Source of the DNA: Pseudomonas tructae
GTDB lineage: Bacteria; Pseudomonadota; Gammaproteobacteria; Pseudomonadales; Pseudomonadaceae
Direction of reading: 5' to 3'
DNA: 64,000 nt
Assembly: GCF_004214895.1 (NCBI RefSeq)
Contig: NZ_CP035952.1
Coordinates: 5,342,501 to 5,406,500 of the forward strand
Below the pieces are notes generated by a model, which saw only the letters and a program-made list of their open reading frames with translations, was not told where the DNA came from and ran no database searches. Of this stretch, positions 9,653-18,393 are shown piece by piece; the first letter of the stretch is position 1, and every line of letters starts with the position of its first letter. The position numbers were made by a program, and so were the translations under genes.

Positions 9653-10614
9653 GGTGTCTCCTTAAAATGTTGATAGCCCCGGGTGTCCGGGGTGATGTCC
9701 TGACCGCGGCCATCGATCAGGCTGACACCACGGCCGGCAGTGACGCGGCCCACCACCCGGACCGGCCAGCCGGCGGCCAGCAAGGGCGCAAGCTCGGCTT
9801 CGGGCAGGGTGAAGGCCAGCACGTAATCATCGCCACCGGCTAGCGCCGCCTGTTGCGCGCCTTGTCGGCCGAGAAACGCCTGCAGGGCCGCCGACAACGG
9901 CAGGCGCTCCAGTTCGACCTGCACTGCCACCTGCGAAGCCTTGGCGATATGCCCGCAGTCAGCCAGCAGGCCATCGGAAATATCCAGCGCCGCCGTGGCC
10001 TTGCCACGCAGGGCCTGACCCAGCGCCAGTTGCGGCTGCGGCGACCAGTAGTGGGCCAACAGAGGGTCGGCCTGGCCGGCATCGGCCGAACGCTCGCCGA
10101 GCACCAGCGGCAAGGCGCCAGCCGCATTGCCCAGGTCGCCACCGACGCACAGCAGGTCGCCATCCTGCGCACCACTGCGCGTCAGGGCCTGGCCGCCCGG
10201 CACGCGGCCGAACACGGTCATGGTCAGGCTCAATGGGCCACAGGTGGTATCGCCGCCAATCAGGCTCAGTTGGCAGCGTTCGGCCATCTGGTTCAAACCG
10301 CGGGCATAGGCCTGCAGCCAGTCGGCGTGAACCGTGGGCAGGGTCAGGGCAAGGGTAAAGCCGATGGGCGTGGCACCCATGGCCGCCAGGTCACTGGCAG
10401 CGACGGCCAGCGAACGCTGACCGAGCAGAAAAGGGTCGCAGACAGCCGGGAAATGCACCCCGGCCACCAGCGTATCGGTGGAGATCGCCAACTGTTCGCC
10501 CGGCGGCACGCTGAGCAAGGCGCAATCATCGCCTATGCCCAGCACCACGCCTTCACCGCCTTGCGCACAAGACGCGGCGGCGAAGTAATGACGGATCAGC
10601 TCGAACTCACCCAT
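9649..10614 (-). CDS. thiL: thiamine-monophosphate kinase
   Basis: ThiL phosphorylates thiamine monophosphate to the active cofactor thiamine diphosphate. The protein begins MGEFELIRHYFAAA, contains GIGDDCALLSVPPGEQLAISTDTLVAGVHF (nucleotide and Mg site), LIGGDTTCGPL and ISDGLLADCGHIA, and has 321 residues from ATG 10614. An in-frame GTG two codons upstream (10620) is possible, but ATG gives the conserved MGEFELI start. It follows nusB by 18 bases and overlaps pgpA by 4. Confidence 0.95.
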   Translation of the reverse strand: MGEFELIRHYFAAASCAQGGEGVVLGIGDDCALLSVPPGEQLAISTDTLVAGVHFPAVCDPFLLGQRSLAVAASDLAAMGATPIGFTLALTLPTVHADWLQAYARGLNQMAERCQLSLIGGDTTCGPLSLTMTVFGRVPGGQALTRSGAQDGDLLCVGGDLGNAAGALPLVLGERSADAGQADPLLAHYWSPQPQLALGQALRGKATAALDISDGLLADCGHIAKASQVAVQVELERLPLSAALQAFLGRQGAQQAALAGGDDYVLAFTLPEAELAPLLAAGWPVRVVGRVTAGRGVSLIDGRGQDITPDTRGYQHFKETP

Positions 10615-10632
10615 TGGCACATAGCGCCCGAA

Positions 10633-11133
10633 TCAGCGCTTGAACGCCTTGACTTCGGCTTCACGCAGCCGCGGTGCCAGCTTGTCGAGCACACCGTTGA
10701 CGAACTTGTGACCGTCGGTTGAACCAAAGACCTTGGCCAGCTCGATACCTTCGTTGATCACGACGCGGTACGGCACATCGGCACGCATCATGAACTCCCA
10801 GGTCGACAGGCGCAGCACCGCCAGCTCAACCGGATCGAGCTCTTCAAGCGCAAGGTCCAGGCACGGCTTCAGCGCTTCGTCGATCTCGGCTTTTTTCGCC
10901 GGGACCCCGTGCAGGATCTCGCGGAAATAAGCGCCGTCGATATCGGTGAAATCGTTATCGACCCGGAACTGCGCTTCGATCTCGTTCAGCGAGTGCTTGG
11001 CCATGTGCCACTGGTACAGCGCCTGAGTCGCAAGCTTGCGGGCTTCGCGACGCTTGGCGCTCTTCGAGGGCTTGCCAGCATCCGCAGGTTTCGGATCGCG
11101 CGGGTTGAAACGATCGCTTTCGTCGCTAATCAC
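10633..11133 (-). CDS. nusB: transcription antitermination factor NusB
   Basis: NusB binds boxA RNA with NusE (ribosomal protein S10) and keeps RNA polymerase processive through rRNA operons. The 166-residue protein has an extra basic N-terminal stretch ([24 protein letters not shown]) before the helical core [61 protein letters not shown] is the strongly conserved C-terminal half. Start overlaps the ribH stop by 4 bases. Confidence 0.96.
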   Translation of the reverse strand: MISDESDRFNPRDPKPADAGKPSKSAKRREARKLATQALYQWHMAKHSLNEIEAQFRVDNDFTDIDGAYFREILHGVPAKKAEIDEALKPCLDLALEELDPVELAVLRLSTWEFMMRADVPYRVVINEGIELAKVFGSTDGHKFVNGVLDKLAPRLREAEVKAFKR

Positions 11134-11606
11134 TTGGCCTCCAACTGCGCCAGCAGGCTGACCATTTCCAGAGCGGACAGGGCTGCTTCGGCGCCCTTGT
11201 TGCCGGCCTTGGTGCCGGAACGCTCAATGGCCTGTTCGATCGAATCGACAGTCAGGACACCAAAGGAGACCGGCACGCCGAACTCCATGGAGACCTGAGC
11301 CAGGCCCTTGGTGCATTCGCCCGCAACATATTCAAAGTGCGGGGTACCGCCACGAATCACGGCGCCCAGGGCGATGATCGCGGCATATTCGCTTTGCTGG
11401 GCGACTTTCTGTGCCACCAGCGGAATTTCGAAGGCACCCGGGGCACGGATGATGGTGATGTCGCTTTCGTTCACACCGTGGCGAACCAGGGCGTCAACGG
11501 CACCGCTTACCAGGCTTTCGACGACGAAGCTGTTGAAGCGGCCAACCACCAAAGCATAGCGACCTTTGGGGGCAATGAAGGTACCTTCGATGGTCTTCAG
11601 GGTCAT
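11130..11606 (-). CDS. ribH: 6,7-dimethyl-8-ribityllumazine synthase
   Basis: Lumazine synthase condenses 5-amino-6-ribitylaminouracil with 3,4-dihydroxybutanone 4-phosphate, the penultimate step to riboflavin. The 158-residue protein has the substrate motifs [31 protein letters not shown] and [18 protein letters not shown], with the catalytic His in TPHFEYV. It lies 89 bases after the DHBP synthase gene and overlaps nusB, a classic ribH-nusB arrangement. Confidence 0.97.
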   Translation of the reverse strand: MTLKTIEGTFIAPKGRYALVVGRFNSFVVESLVSGAVDALVRHGVNESDITIIRAPGAFEIPLVAQKVAQQSEYAAIIALGAVIRGGTPHFEYVAGECTKGLAQVSMEFGVPVSFGVLTVDSIEQAIERSGTKAGNKGAEAALSALEMVSLLAQLEAK

Positions 11607-11630
11607 TGCGGAGTTCTCATCTTAAAGAGC

Positions 11631-11652
11631 CAGGCCGCAAACGGGCGGCCTG
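11631..11652 (-). promoter_or_regulatory. 8-bp stem-loop between DHBP synthase gene and ribH
   Basis: CAGGCCGC (11631-11638) and GCGGCCTG (11645-11652) form a perfect 8-bp stem with a 6-base loop in the 89-base spacer, about 25 bases before the ribH ATG. On the minus strand it is followed by GCTCTTTAAGATG, a weak U-run, so it could attenuate or protect the transcript. It is not an FMN riboswitch. Confidence 0.45.
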
Positions 11653-11695
11653 TGGGGGTTTGGGACACGAATGGCAGCGCGACAATCTGCCTGCT

Positions 11696-12790
11696 TTATT
11701 CGGAGGGCACGTATTCTACAACTTCCAGATCGAATCCGGATATCGCATTGAACTTCATTGGCGAACTCATCAGGCGCATTTTGCGCACGCCAAGGTCGCG
11801 CAGGATCTGCGAACCTGCACCCACAGTGCTGTAGGTGGTCGGGGTTTTCGCCTGCGCGGTGGTATCGGCGCTTTCGCGGATATGCGCCAGCAGGACGTCG
11901 CCATCGAGCGGGTGCCCCAGCAGCAGCACCACGCCGCTGCCAGCGTCTGCAACGGCGCTCATGGCCGCACGCAGGCTCCAGCGGCCTGGTTGCTTGACCA
12001 TCAGCAGGTCGCGCAGCGGGTCCATGTTGTGTACCCGGACCAGGGTCGGTTCTTCGGCGCAGATGTTGCCCAGGGTCAGGGCCATGTGCACATCGCCCTC
12101 GACCGAATCACGGTAGGTGACCAGGTTGAACTGACCCAGTTCGCTGTCCAGCGGCTGCTCGGAAACCCGCTGAACGGTACGTTCGTGGATCATCCGGTAG
12201 TGGATCAGGTCGGCGATGGTGCCGATCTTGATGTTGTGTTCGGCGGCGAAGGTCTCAAGCTCTGCGCGACGGGACATGGTGCCGTCGTCGTTCATCACCT
12301 CGCAGATCACCCCGCTGGGCTCGAAGCCGGCCATGCGCGCCAGGTCGCAGGCAGCTTCGGTGTGGCCGGCACGGGCCAGGGTACCGCCGGGCTGGGCCAT
12401 CAGCGGGAAGATGTGGCCGGGGCTGACGATGTCTTCGGCCTTGGCATCACGGGCGGCGGCGGCTTGCACGGTACGCGCACGGTCTGCGGCGGAGATCCCG
12501 GTGGTGACGCCGGTAGCGGCTTCGATCGAGACGGTGAACTTGGTGCCAAAGCCCGAGCCGTTGCGCGGCGCCATGAGCGGCAGCTTGAGCGTTTCACAGC
12601 GCTCGCGCGACATCGGCATGCAGATCAGGCCGCGCGCGTGCTTGGCCATGAAATTGATGTGCTCGGCCTTGCAACACTCGGCGGCCATGATCAGGTCGCC
12701 TTCGTTCTCGCGGTCTTCGTCATCCATGAGGATGACCATTTTGCCCTGGCGGATGTCTTCAACCAGTTCTTCGATGCTGTTGAGCGCCAC
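11696..12790 (-). CDS. ribB: 3,4-dihydroxy-2-butanone 4-phosphate synthase with degenerate GTP cyclohydrolase II-like domain (RibBX type)
   Basis: The N-terminal domain (about 1-200) makes 3,4-dihydroxybutanone 4-phosphate from ribulose 5-phosphate: GKMVILMDDEDRENEGDLIMAAE, HARGLICMPMS, HIFPLMAQPGGTLARAGHTEAACDLA and a C-terminal GVICEVMNDDGTM are all present. The second domain (about 205-364) aligns with GTP cyclohydrolase II but has no zinc cysteines: where RibA has the CxxGD-CDC set this protein reads LVRVHNMDPLRDLLMVK. This is the variant described in Proteobacteria as RibBX. Annotating it as bifunctional RibBA would be misleading; the window has an intact RibA at 7653. Length 364 residues. 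Confidence 0.92.
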   Translation of the reverse strand: MALNSIEELVEDIRQGKMVILMDDEDRENEGDLIMAAECCKAEHINFMAKHARGLICMPMSRERCETLKLPLMAPRNGSGFGTKFTVSIEAATGVTTGISAADRARTVQAAAARDAKAEDIVSPGHIFPLMAQPGGTLARAGHTEAACDLARMAGFEPSGVICEVMNDDGTMSRRAELETFAAEHNIKIGTIADLIHYRMIHERTVQRVSEQPLDSELGQFNLVTYRDSVEGDVHMALTLGNICAEEPTLVRVHNMDPLRDLLMVKQPGRWSLRAAMSAVADAGSGVVLLLGHPLDGDVLLAHIRESADTTAQAKTPTTYSTVGAGSQILRDLGVRKMRLMSSPMKFNAISGFDLEVVEYVPSE

Positions 12791-12808
12791 GGGGCACCCC
12801 CTTTCAAA

Positions 12809-13474
12809 TCAGGATTTCAGGTAGCCGTTGGCGGCCAGGAAACTTTCGGTGATGCCGCTGCCCTGGCTTGGCTCGGCGGCCTTGTCGCCCAGCAGCAGAC
12901 GCTCCAGGTAACGGGCCAGCAGGTCGACCTCAAGGTTCACCCGACGCCCCGGACGGTAGTCGGCCATGATGGTTTCGGCCAGGGTGTGCGGGACAATGGT
13001 CAGCTCGAATTCGGCGCCATCGACGACGTTCACCGTAAGACTGGTGCCATCAACGGTGATCGAGCCCTTGTGGGCAATGTACTTGGCCAGCTCTTTGGGG
13101 GCACGGATGCGGAACTGGATGGCACGGGCGTTATCGCTGCGCGAGACCACTTCGCCAACACCGTCGACGTGGCCGCTGACCAGGTGGCCACCCAGGCGGG
13201 TGGTCGGTGTCAGGGCTTTTTCCAGGTTGACCCGGCTGCCGCTCTTGAGCTCGTTGAAAGCCGTGCAGTCGAGGGTTTCGCGGCTGACGTCGGCCCAGAA
13301 GCCATCGCCAGGCAGCTCGACAGCCGTCAGGCACACACCGTTGACGGCGATGCTGTCACCCAGTTTGACGTCGCCCAGGTCGAGCTTGCCGGTTTCGACA
13401 TACACCCGCACGTCACCGCCTTTGGGGGTCAGGGAACGGATGCTGCCAATCGATTCGATGATGCCGGTGAACAT
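12809..13474 (-). CDS. ribE: riboflavin synthase alpha subunit
   Basis: Riboflavin synthase dismutates two 6,7-dimethyl-8-ribityllumazine molecules into riboflavin and the RibH substrate. The 221-residue protein has two tandem lumazine-binding repeats: MFTGIIESIGSIRSL with GDSIAVNGVCLTAVEL in the first, and GGHLVSGHVDGVGEV with GSITVDGTSLTVNVV in the second. It follows ribD by 45 bases and precedes ribB by 18, in one minus-strand unit. Also named ribC in some Pseudomonas genomes. Confidence 0.97.
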   Translation of the reverse strand: MFTGIIESIGSIRSLTPKGGDVRVYVETGKLDLGDVKLGDSIAVNGVCLTAVELPGDGFWADVSRETLDCTAFNELKSGSRVNLEKALTPTTRLGGHLVSGHVDGVGEVVSRSDNARAIQFRIRAPKELAKYIAHKGSITVDGTSLTVNVVDGAEFELTIVPHTLAETIMADYRPGRRVNLEVDLLARYLERLLLGDKAAEPSQGSGITESFLAANGYLKS

Positions 13475-13519
13475 GAAGTCCTCCTCGAGAACAGGGCTGC
13501 GCGTGGCGCTAGCCGCAAA

Positions 13520-14650
13520 TTATACGCCGGGCGCAGGCTTGGGTACCGCAGTGACTCGCCAGTCATCGCCTACTGCACGCATTTCGGTGATTTTCAAATG
13601 GGGCGCCTGGCGCATGGTTTCCAGTGGCCAGTCGAGCAACGGTCGGGCACTGGAGCCCAAAATGCGCCCGGCGACAAAAATCTGATACTCGTCGATCAGG
13701 CCCTGGCGGGCAAAGGCGCCGACCAGGCCGGCGCCGGCTTCGACCAGCACCTCGCTGGCACCGCGCGCAGCCAGTTCGAGCATCAGCGCAGGCAGGTCGA
13801 CACGGCCATCGCTGCCCGGCAGGCGCAACAGCTCATGGCCAGCCTGGGCATACGCCGCGTCGACTTCGGCGGCGGTCACCACCAGGGCCGGCCCGGCTTG
13901 GAAGAACGGGGCGTCAAGTGGCACGCGCAAACGGCCGTCGATCAACACCCGCAAGGGCGGACGGGCCAGTGCCAGGGCGGTGGTCTCAGGGTCCAGGCCA
14001 AGCTCGTCGCCGCGCACGGTCATCCGCGCGTTGTCGGCCAGCACGCTTTCGGCGCTGGTCAGGACCACGCTTGATCGCGCACGCAAACGCTGCACCGCCG
14101 AGCGTGCGGCCGGGCCGGTAATCCACTGGCTCTCGCCACTGGCCATGGCCGTACGGCCATCCAGGCTCATCGCAAGTTTGGCACGCACGAACGGCAGGCC
14201 GTGCTCCATACGCTTGAGAAAACCCGGGTTCAGGGCCCGGGCTTCGCCTTCGAGCACACCGCTGGCCACCTCGATGCCGGCGTCGGCAAGGCGCTGCAGG
14301 CCTTGGCCTGCGACTTGCGGATTGGGGTCCTGCATGGCGGCCACCACCCGCGCGACACCGGCCTTGACCAGCGCCTCGGCGCAAGGCGGCGTACGCCCGT
14401 GGTGGCTGCACGGCTCAAGCGTGACATAGGCGCAGGCGCCACGGGCCAGCTCACCGGCCTGACGCAAGGCATGCACCTCGGCATGGGGCTCGCCGGCACG
14501 CACATGCCAGCCTTCGCCAACAACCTGGCCGTCACGGACGATCACGCAACCAACCCGCGGGTTCGGGTGCGTGGAGTACAAGCCCTTGCGGGCCAACTCG
14601 ATGGCCCTGGCCATGTAATGGGCATCAAGCACCGCGCGTTCGCTGGACAT
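13520..14650 (-). CDS. ribD: bifunctional diaminohydroxyphosphoribosylaminopyrimidine deaminase / 5-amino-6-(5-phosphoribosylamino)uracil reductase
   Basis: RibD carries out the second and third steps of riboflavin synthesis. The N-terminal deaminase has the zinc motif HAEVHAL and PCSHHGRTPPCAEAL after THPNPRVGCVIV; the C-terminal reductase shows KLAMSLDGRTAMASGESQWITG and ASEVLVEAGAGLVGAF. I choose ATG 14650 (MSSERAVLDAHYMARAIEL, 376 residues) because AAGAG sits about 5 bases upstream; an in-frame GTG at 14656 lies too close to it. The start is 2 bases after the nrdR stop. Confidence 0.95.
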   Translation of the reverse strand: MSSERAVLDAHYMARAIELARKGLYSTHPNPRVGCVIVRDGQVVGEGWHVRAGEPHAEVHALRQAGELARGACAYVTLEPCSHHGRTPPCAEALVKAGVARVVAAMQDPNPQVAGQGLQRLADAGIEVASGVLEGEARALNPGFLKRMEHGLPFVRAKLAMSLDGRTAMASGESQWITGPAARSAVQRLRARSSVVLTSAESVLADNARMTVRGDELGLDPETTALALARPPLRVLIDGRLRVPLDAPFFQAGPALVVTAAEVDAAYAQAGHELLRLPGSDGRVDLPALMLELAARGASEVLVEAGAGLVGAFARQGLIDEYQIFVAGRILGSSARPLLDWPLETMRQAPHLKITEMRAVGDDWRVTAVPKPAPGV

Positions 14651-14652
14651 GC

Positions 14653-15117
14653 TCACTCTTTAGCCGGCACACGGGCCAGGCGGTCGATTTCTTCACGGAA
14701 CTCGTTGAGGTCCTGGAAACGCCGGTATACCGAGGCGAAGCGGATATAGGCGACTTCATCGAGCTTCTGCAGCTCGGCCATGACCAGCTCGCCGACGACC
14801 AGTGACTTGATCTCGCGCTCGCCGGTGGCCCGCAGCTTGTGCTTGATATGCGCCAGCGCCGCTTCCAGGCGCTCGACACTGACCGGACGTTTTTCCAGGG
14901 CGCGTTGCATACCGGCGCGCAGTTTGTCTTCGTCGAAGGGCTGGCGACTGCCGTCCTGCTTGATCAGCCGGGGCAGAACCAGTTCGGCGGTTTCGAAGGT
15001 GGTGAAGCGTTCACCGCAAGCAACGCATTCGCGCCGACGGCGCACTTGCTCGCCCTCGGCAACCAGTCGCGAGTCGATGACCTTGGTGTCGTTGGCACCG
15101 CAGAAGGGACAGTGCAT
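14653..15117 (-). CDS. nrdR: transcriptional repressor NrdR
   Basis: NrdR is the zinc-ribbon/ATP-cone repressor of ribonucleotide reductase genes. From ATG 15117 the protein has 154 residues: [17 protein letters not shown] and [17 protein letters not shown] give the four-Cys zinc ribbon, and [33 protein letters not shown] starts the ATP cone. The frame runs 38 codons further upstream, but those residues do not belong to the family. It is the first gene of the rib cluster as read here, and nrdR-ribD linkage is widespread. Confidence 0.96.
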   Translation of the reverse strand: MHCPFCGANDTKVIDSRLVAEGEQVRRRRECVACGERFTTFETAELVLPRLIKQDGSRQPFDEDKLRAGMQRALEKRPVSVERLEAALAHIKHKLRATGEREIKSLVVGELVMAELQKLDEVAYIRFASVYRRFQDLNEFREEIDRLARVPAKE

Positions 15118-15224
15118 GGTGGCAGGCAACAAAAAAAGGGAGGGCCATGGTAGCGCATCCCACTGGCAAGACAAGCCAAAGGGGTTACCATCCAGTGAGG
15201 AAATATGCCGCGAAGGAATTCCCC

Positions 15225-15671
15225 ATGCCATTAAGAGCGCTTGTCGTGCTCAGTTTCGCCGCTGTGCTGGTTGCTTGCAGCAGCGACAAACCCCAGCCGG
15301 TACCGGCGCCAAAAGCACCGGTGGCAAGCAAACCGGCCAAAGAGCTCGGGCCCTTGCCGGCTTACCAGCGCGAATTGAGCGGGACCTTGCTCAACATCCC
15401 GGCCGGCGCCGAAGTCGAACTGGCCCTGCTGGTCATCGACGAACGTGGCCGCCCGCAAGGCCTGCTGGCCAGCAGCACGTTCAGCGGCAATGGCCTGGAC
15501 CTGCCGTTTCGCCTGCGCTTCAACCCCGAGGCCTTTCCGGCCGGCGCCCGGGTCGAGTTGCGTGGTCGCGCCAGCCAGTCCGGGCAGTTGATCTTGCACT
15601 TGCCGCCGCTGCGCATCGCCCAGGCCCAGACCCAGGCCACCGGCCCATTGCGCTTCGAAAAGGCGCCATGA
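15225..15671 (+). CDS. YbaY-like lipoprotein
   Basis: A 148-residue envelope lipoprotein. [20 protein letters not shown] is a signal peptide with lipobox LVAC, so the mature chain should start at the Cys. After a Pro/Ala-rich linker the domain [33 protein letters not shown] is typical of YbaY/DUF-type lipoproteins with an immunoglobulin-like beta fold. It diverges from nrdR across 107 bases and its stop overlaps the next ATG. Function unknown. Confidence 0.82.
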   Translation: MPLRALVVLSFAAVLVACSSDKPQPVPAPKAPVASKPAKELGPLPAYQRELSGTLLNIPAGAEVELALLVIDERGRPQGLLASSTFSGNGLDLPFRLRFNPEAFPAGARVELRGRASQSGQLILHLPPLRIAQAQTQATGPLRFEKAP

Positions 15672-16330
15672 TGGCGCCAGTGCCGTTGCAGCACGCCTTG
15701 AGCGAACTGCTGGGTGACGCGCAACTGGTGGTCAGCGACCTGCCCGAATGCGCGCTCAAGCTGTGGTTGATCGACGCGCAAAACATGGATCGCGCCTTCA
15801 GCAGCGAAGAAACCCGGCGTATCCTCCACGAGCCGCCGTACTGGAGTTTCTGCTGGGCCAGCGGCCTGGCCATGGCGCGCTACCTGGACCAACACCGGCA
15901 CTGGGTGGCCGGCAAGCGGGTGCTGGATTTTGGCGCAGGCTCAGGCATCGCCGGCATTGCTGCGGCAAAGGCCGGCGCACTGGAAGTCGTTGCCTGCGAC
16001 CTCGACCCGCTGGCGCTGCAGGCCTGCCGGGCCAATGCCGCGCTCAACGAAGTGGAACTGAGCTACTCCAGCGACTTCTTCCAGGAGGCCGACCGCTTCG
16101 ACCTGATCCTGGTCGCCGATGTGCTCTACGACCGCGCCAACCTGCCCCTGCTGGATGCGTTCCTCAGCCGCGGCCAACAGGCCCTGGTGGCTGATTCAAG
16201 GGTCAGGGATTTCAGCCACCCGCAGTACCGCTCCCTGGGCGTGCTGGACGCCCTGACCTTGCCGGACCTGGCCGAGCCTTGCGAATTCCGCCGGGTCAGC
16301 CTGTACCACGCCAGCCGCCAGCCTTTATAG
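15668..16330 (+). CDS. class I SAM-dependent methyltransferase (protein-lysine/nicotinamide N-methyltransferase-like)
   Basis: A 220-residue cytoplasmic protein with a Rossmann methyltransferase core: VLDFGAGSGIAGIAAAKAGA is motif I, VVACDLDPLALQACRANA the ribose-binding acidic loop and FDLILVADVLYD the motif after strand 4. PPYWSFCWASGLAMARYL just before motif I is the signature of the METTL/ETFB-lysine-type family, which often methylates protein lysines. The start is one of two tandem ATGs (15668 or 15671); 15668 overlaps the lipoprotein stop. Substrate unknown. Confidence 0.85.
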   Translation: MMAPVPLQHALSELLGDAQLVVSDLPECALKLWLIDAQNMDRAFSSEETRRILHEPPYWSFCWASGLAMARYLDQHRHWVAGKRVLDFGAGSGIAGIAAAKAGALEVVACDLDPLALQACRANAALNEVELSYSSDFFQEADRFDLILVADVLYDRANLPLLDAFLSRGQQALVADSRVRDFSHPQYRSLGVLDALTLPDLAEPCEFRRVSLYHASRQPL

Positions 16331-16361
16331 TGACGCCATTCACGGATTTTCGAGAGTCGCG

Positions 16362-17234
16362 ATGAACCCTGCTACCCCGTATGTATTCGACGCCACTGCC
16401 GCCGACTTCGATCAGTCGGTGATCCAGAACTCTTTCCACAAGCCGGTGCTGGTCGATTTCTGGGCCGAATGGTGCGCCCCGTGCAAGGCACTGATGCCGC
16501 TGCTGGCGCAGATCACCGAGAGCTACCAGGGCGAGTTGCTGCTGGCCAAGGTCAATTGCGATATCGAGCAGGACATCGTCGCCCGCTTCGGCATCCGCAG
16601 TCTGCCGACGGTTGTGCTGTTCAAAGATGGCCAGCCGGTCGACGGTTTTGCCGGCGCCCAACCGGAGTCGGCGATTCGCGCCCTGCTCGAACCCCACGTG
16701 CAAATGCCGCCACCTGCTGCTGCCGACCCGCTGGAGCAAGCCCAGGCGCTGTTTGCCGAAGGGCGCTTCAGCGAAGCCGAGAACACCCTCAAGGCACTGC
16801 TCAGTGAAGACAACAGCAATGCTGGCGCGCTGATTCTTTACGCCCGTTGCCTGGCCGAACGGGGCGAACTGGGTGAAGCCCAGGCCGTGCTCGATGCGGT
16901 CAAGAGCGATGAGCACAAGGCGGCCCTGGCCGGCGCCAAGGCGCAACTGACCTTCCTGGGCCAGGCCGCCAGCCTGCCGGAAGTCGCCGACCTGAAAGCG
17001 CGCCTGGCGCAGAATGCTGAAGATGACGAAGCGGCGTACCAGCTGTGCATCCAGCAGCTGTCGCGCCAGCAGTACGAGGCGGCGCTGGAAGGCTTGCTCA
17101 AGCTGTTCAAGCGCAACCGCGGCTATGACGGCGGGATCGCGCACAAGACCTTGCTGCAGGTGTTTGACCTGCTGGGCAACGATCATCCATTGGTAGGTAC
17201 TTACCGTCGCAAATTGTTCGCGGCCTTGTATTGA
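16362..17234 (+). CDS. thioredoxin-TPR co-chaperone, CnoX/YbbN family
   Basis: 290 residues: an N-terminal thioredoxin domain (about 1-110) and a TPR-like C-terminal region (about 120-290). CnoX proteins bind oxidatively damaged clients, form mixed disulfides and hand them to GroEL. The active site WAEWCAPCK keeps both cysteines (38 and 41), unlike E. coli YbbN, which has lost the first, so this form may still be redox active. Ends in QVFDLLGNDHPLVGTYRRKLFAALY, typical of the family. Followed by a REP pair and a convergent gene. Confidence 0.92.
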   Translation: MNPATPYVFDATAADFDQSVIQNSFHKPVLVDFWAEWCAPCKALMPLLAQITESYQGELLLAKVNCDIEQDIVARFGIRSLPTVVLFKDGQPVDGFAGAQPESAIRALLEPHVQMPPPAAADPLEQAQALFAEGRFSEAENTLKALLSEDNSNAGALILYARCLAERGELGEAQAVLDAVKSDEHKAALAGAKAQLTFLGQAASLPEVADLKARLAQNAEDDEAAYQLCIQQLSRQQYEAALEGLLKLFKRNRGYDGGIAHKTLLQVFDLLGNDHPLVGTYRRKLFAALY

Positions 17235-17239
17235 GTTGA

Positions 17240-17289
17240 TCGCGGGGCAAGCCCGCTCCTACAGGTGTAGGAGCGGGCTTGCCCCGCGA
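17240..17289. repeat. paired REP palindrome between convergent genes
   Basis: A 50-base inverted REP pair, arms TCGCGGGGCAAGCCCGCTCC and its complement, almost fills the 63-base gap between the cnoX-like gene and the convergent hypothetical gene. In this position it could act as a two-way terminator. Confidence 0.93.
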
Positions 17290-17297
17290 AACCTCTA

Positions 17298-17642
17298 TCA
17301 CTCCAACCAGTGATAAACCGGCGCATCCGCCCCGCTTTCCACCTTCACCTCGGCGCTATGACGCAGCCGCACCAGCAGACGCTTGCCCGCTGCCGTGCTC
17401 CCCGCCAACCCCTCCAGATGCTCCAGCAACTCCGGCCCGCTAAGCTGCCCGGCCTTGCGCAGGACCTCGCGCGCCGCCTGCCATAGCGCATCATCGGGCC
17501 GCGCCGCTGCTACCGGGGCTGCAGCCTGCACCGGCGCAGGCGTCACCGCGCTCAATTGGCCACCCAGTTGTGCCCATTCCGCCGGGTCCAACTCCAGAGT
17601 CAGATCTACCGGCCAGTCGCCGATGTGTCCGCGAATTCGCAT
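17298..17642 (-). CDS. conserved hypothetical protein
   Basis: I do not recognise a domain. From ATG 17642 the protein has 114 residues: MRIRGHIGDWPVDLTLELDPAEWAQLGGQL, an Ala/Pro-rich linker with VQAAAPVAAARPD, then a helical part DALWQAAREVLRKAGQLSGPELLEHLEGLAG and a C-terminal VYHWLE. AAGGAC six bases upstream supports this start over the open frame running to 17708. Soluble, no signal peptide. Similar small proteins lie next to the cnoX-like gene in other Pseudomonas. Confidence 0.75.
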   Translation of the reverse strand: MRIRGHIGDWPVDLTLELDPAEWAQLGGQLSAVTPAPVQAAAPVAAARPDDALWQAAREVLRKAGQLSGPELLEHLEGLAGSTAAGKRLLVRLRHSAEVKVESGADAPVYHWLE

Positions 17643-17727
17643 GGGTTTGTCCTTGTGCGCAATCAATGGGCCCATGCTCCCACGCCAACGCTTGATCGCC
17701 AAGCACACTGGCGCAGGGCAAACAAGT

Positions 17728-17737
17728 TGTTATAACA
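17728..17737. promoter_or_regulatory. candidate Zur operator upstream of zinc-uptake cassette
   Basis: TGTTATAACA is a perfect 10-base palindrome, extending to GTTGTTATAACATTAC, 38 bases before the ATG of the His-rich protein gene. It matches the core of proteobacterial Zur boxes (TGTTATAnnATAACA-type, half sites GTTATA/TATAAC). The cassette it precedes is homologous to the Zur-controlled PA4063-PA4066 genes. Confidence 0.65.
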
Positions 17738-17774
17738 TTACCAAACCTATCCAGCGCCTCCGCGGAGTCAGCCC

Positions 17775-18347
17775 ATGCGTCGTCTGTTGCTTGCCTTGCC
17801 GTTTGCCTTGTTGCCCCTGGCCGTCGCCCAGGCCCATGAAGACCACGATCATGACCACGCCCATGGCAGCCTCGCCGCCCATGAGCACGGCGTCGCACGC
17901 TTGAATGTGGTGCTGGACGACAAGACCCTGGAGCTGGAACTGGACAGCCCGGCGATGAACCTGGTCGGCTTCGAACACCCGGCCACCAGCGCCTCCGATA
18001 AAGCCAAGGTCGCAGCCGTACGCACACAATTGGAAAAACCATTGGCGCTGTTTGGCCTGGCCAAGGCAGCCAGCTGCAGCGAAAGTGATCAGGAACTGGA
18101 AAGCCCGCTGTTCGGCGACAAGCCGGCAGCCGATGACGATGGCGACGAGCACGAAGGCCACCAGCACAGTGACGTCCATGCCCATTACCGGCTGACCTGC
18201 GACAAACCTGGCGAGCTCAAGAGTCTCGACCTGGGCCCGTTGTTCAAGGCCTTCCCCGCCACCCAGAAAATTGCGCTACAACTGATCGGGCCCAATGGCC
18301 AACAAGGTGTCGAAGCAACACCGGCCAAGGCCACGATCAACTTCTGA
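17775..18347 (+). CDS. periplasmic His-rich zinc-uptake protein, ZrgA/DUF2796 family (PA4063-like)
   Basis: 190 residues with signal peptide MRRLLLALPFALLPLAVAQA and two His/Asp-rich stretches: HEDHDHDHAHGSLAAHEHG right after the cut, and DDDGDEHEGHQHSDVHAH near the middle, both expected to bind zinc. The rest (VARLNVVLDDKTLELELDSPAMNLVGFEHPA) is the DUF2796 domain. Homologs (ZrgA in Vibrio, PA4063 in P. aeruginosa) bind zinc in the periplasm and are induced by zinc starvation. First gene of a four-gene unit behind a Zur-like palindrome. Confidence 0.88.
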   Translation: MRRLLLALPFALLPLAVAQAHEDHDHDHAHGSLAAHEHGVARLNVVLDDKTLELELDSPAMNLVGFEHPATSASDKAKVAAVRTQLEKPLALFGLAKAASCSESDQELESPLFGDKPAADDDGDEHEGHQHSDVHAHYRLTCDKPGELKSLDLGPLFKAFPATQKIALQLIGPNGQQGVEATPAKATINF

Positions 18348-18393
18348 CAGCCCTTTTGCAGCGAAACGCCCGGGGTAACCCGGGCGTTCATTT

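Noticed and set aside
11607..11695. FMN riboswitch ahead of ribH or the other rib genes
   Set aside because: The spacers are short and lack the conserved RFN core; only a simple hairpin is present.
11606..14074. Plus-strand open frame of 822 codons across the rib genes
   Set aside because: Shadow of ribB, ribE and ribD, which are clear on the minus strand.
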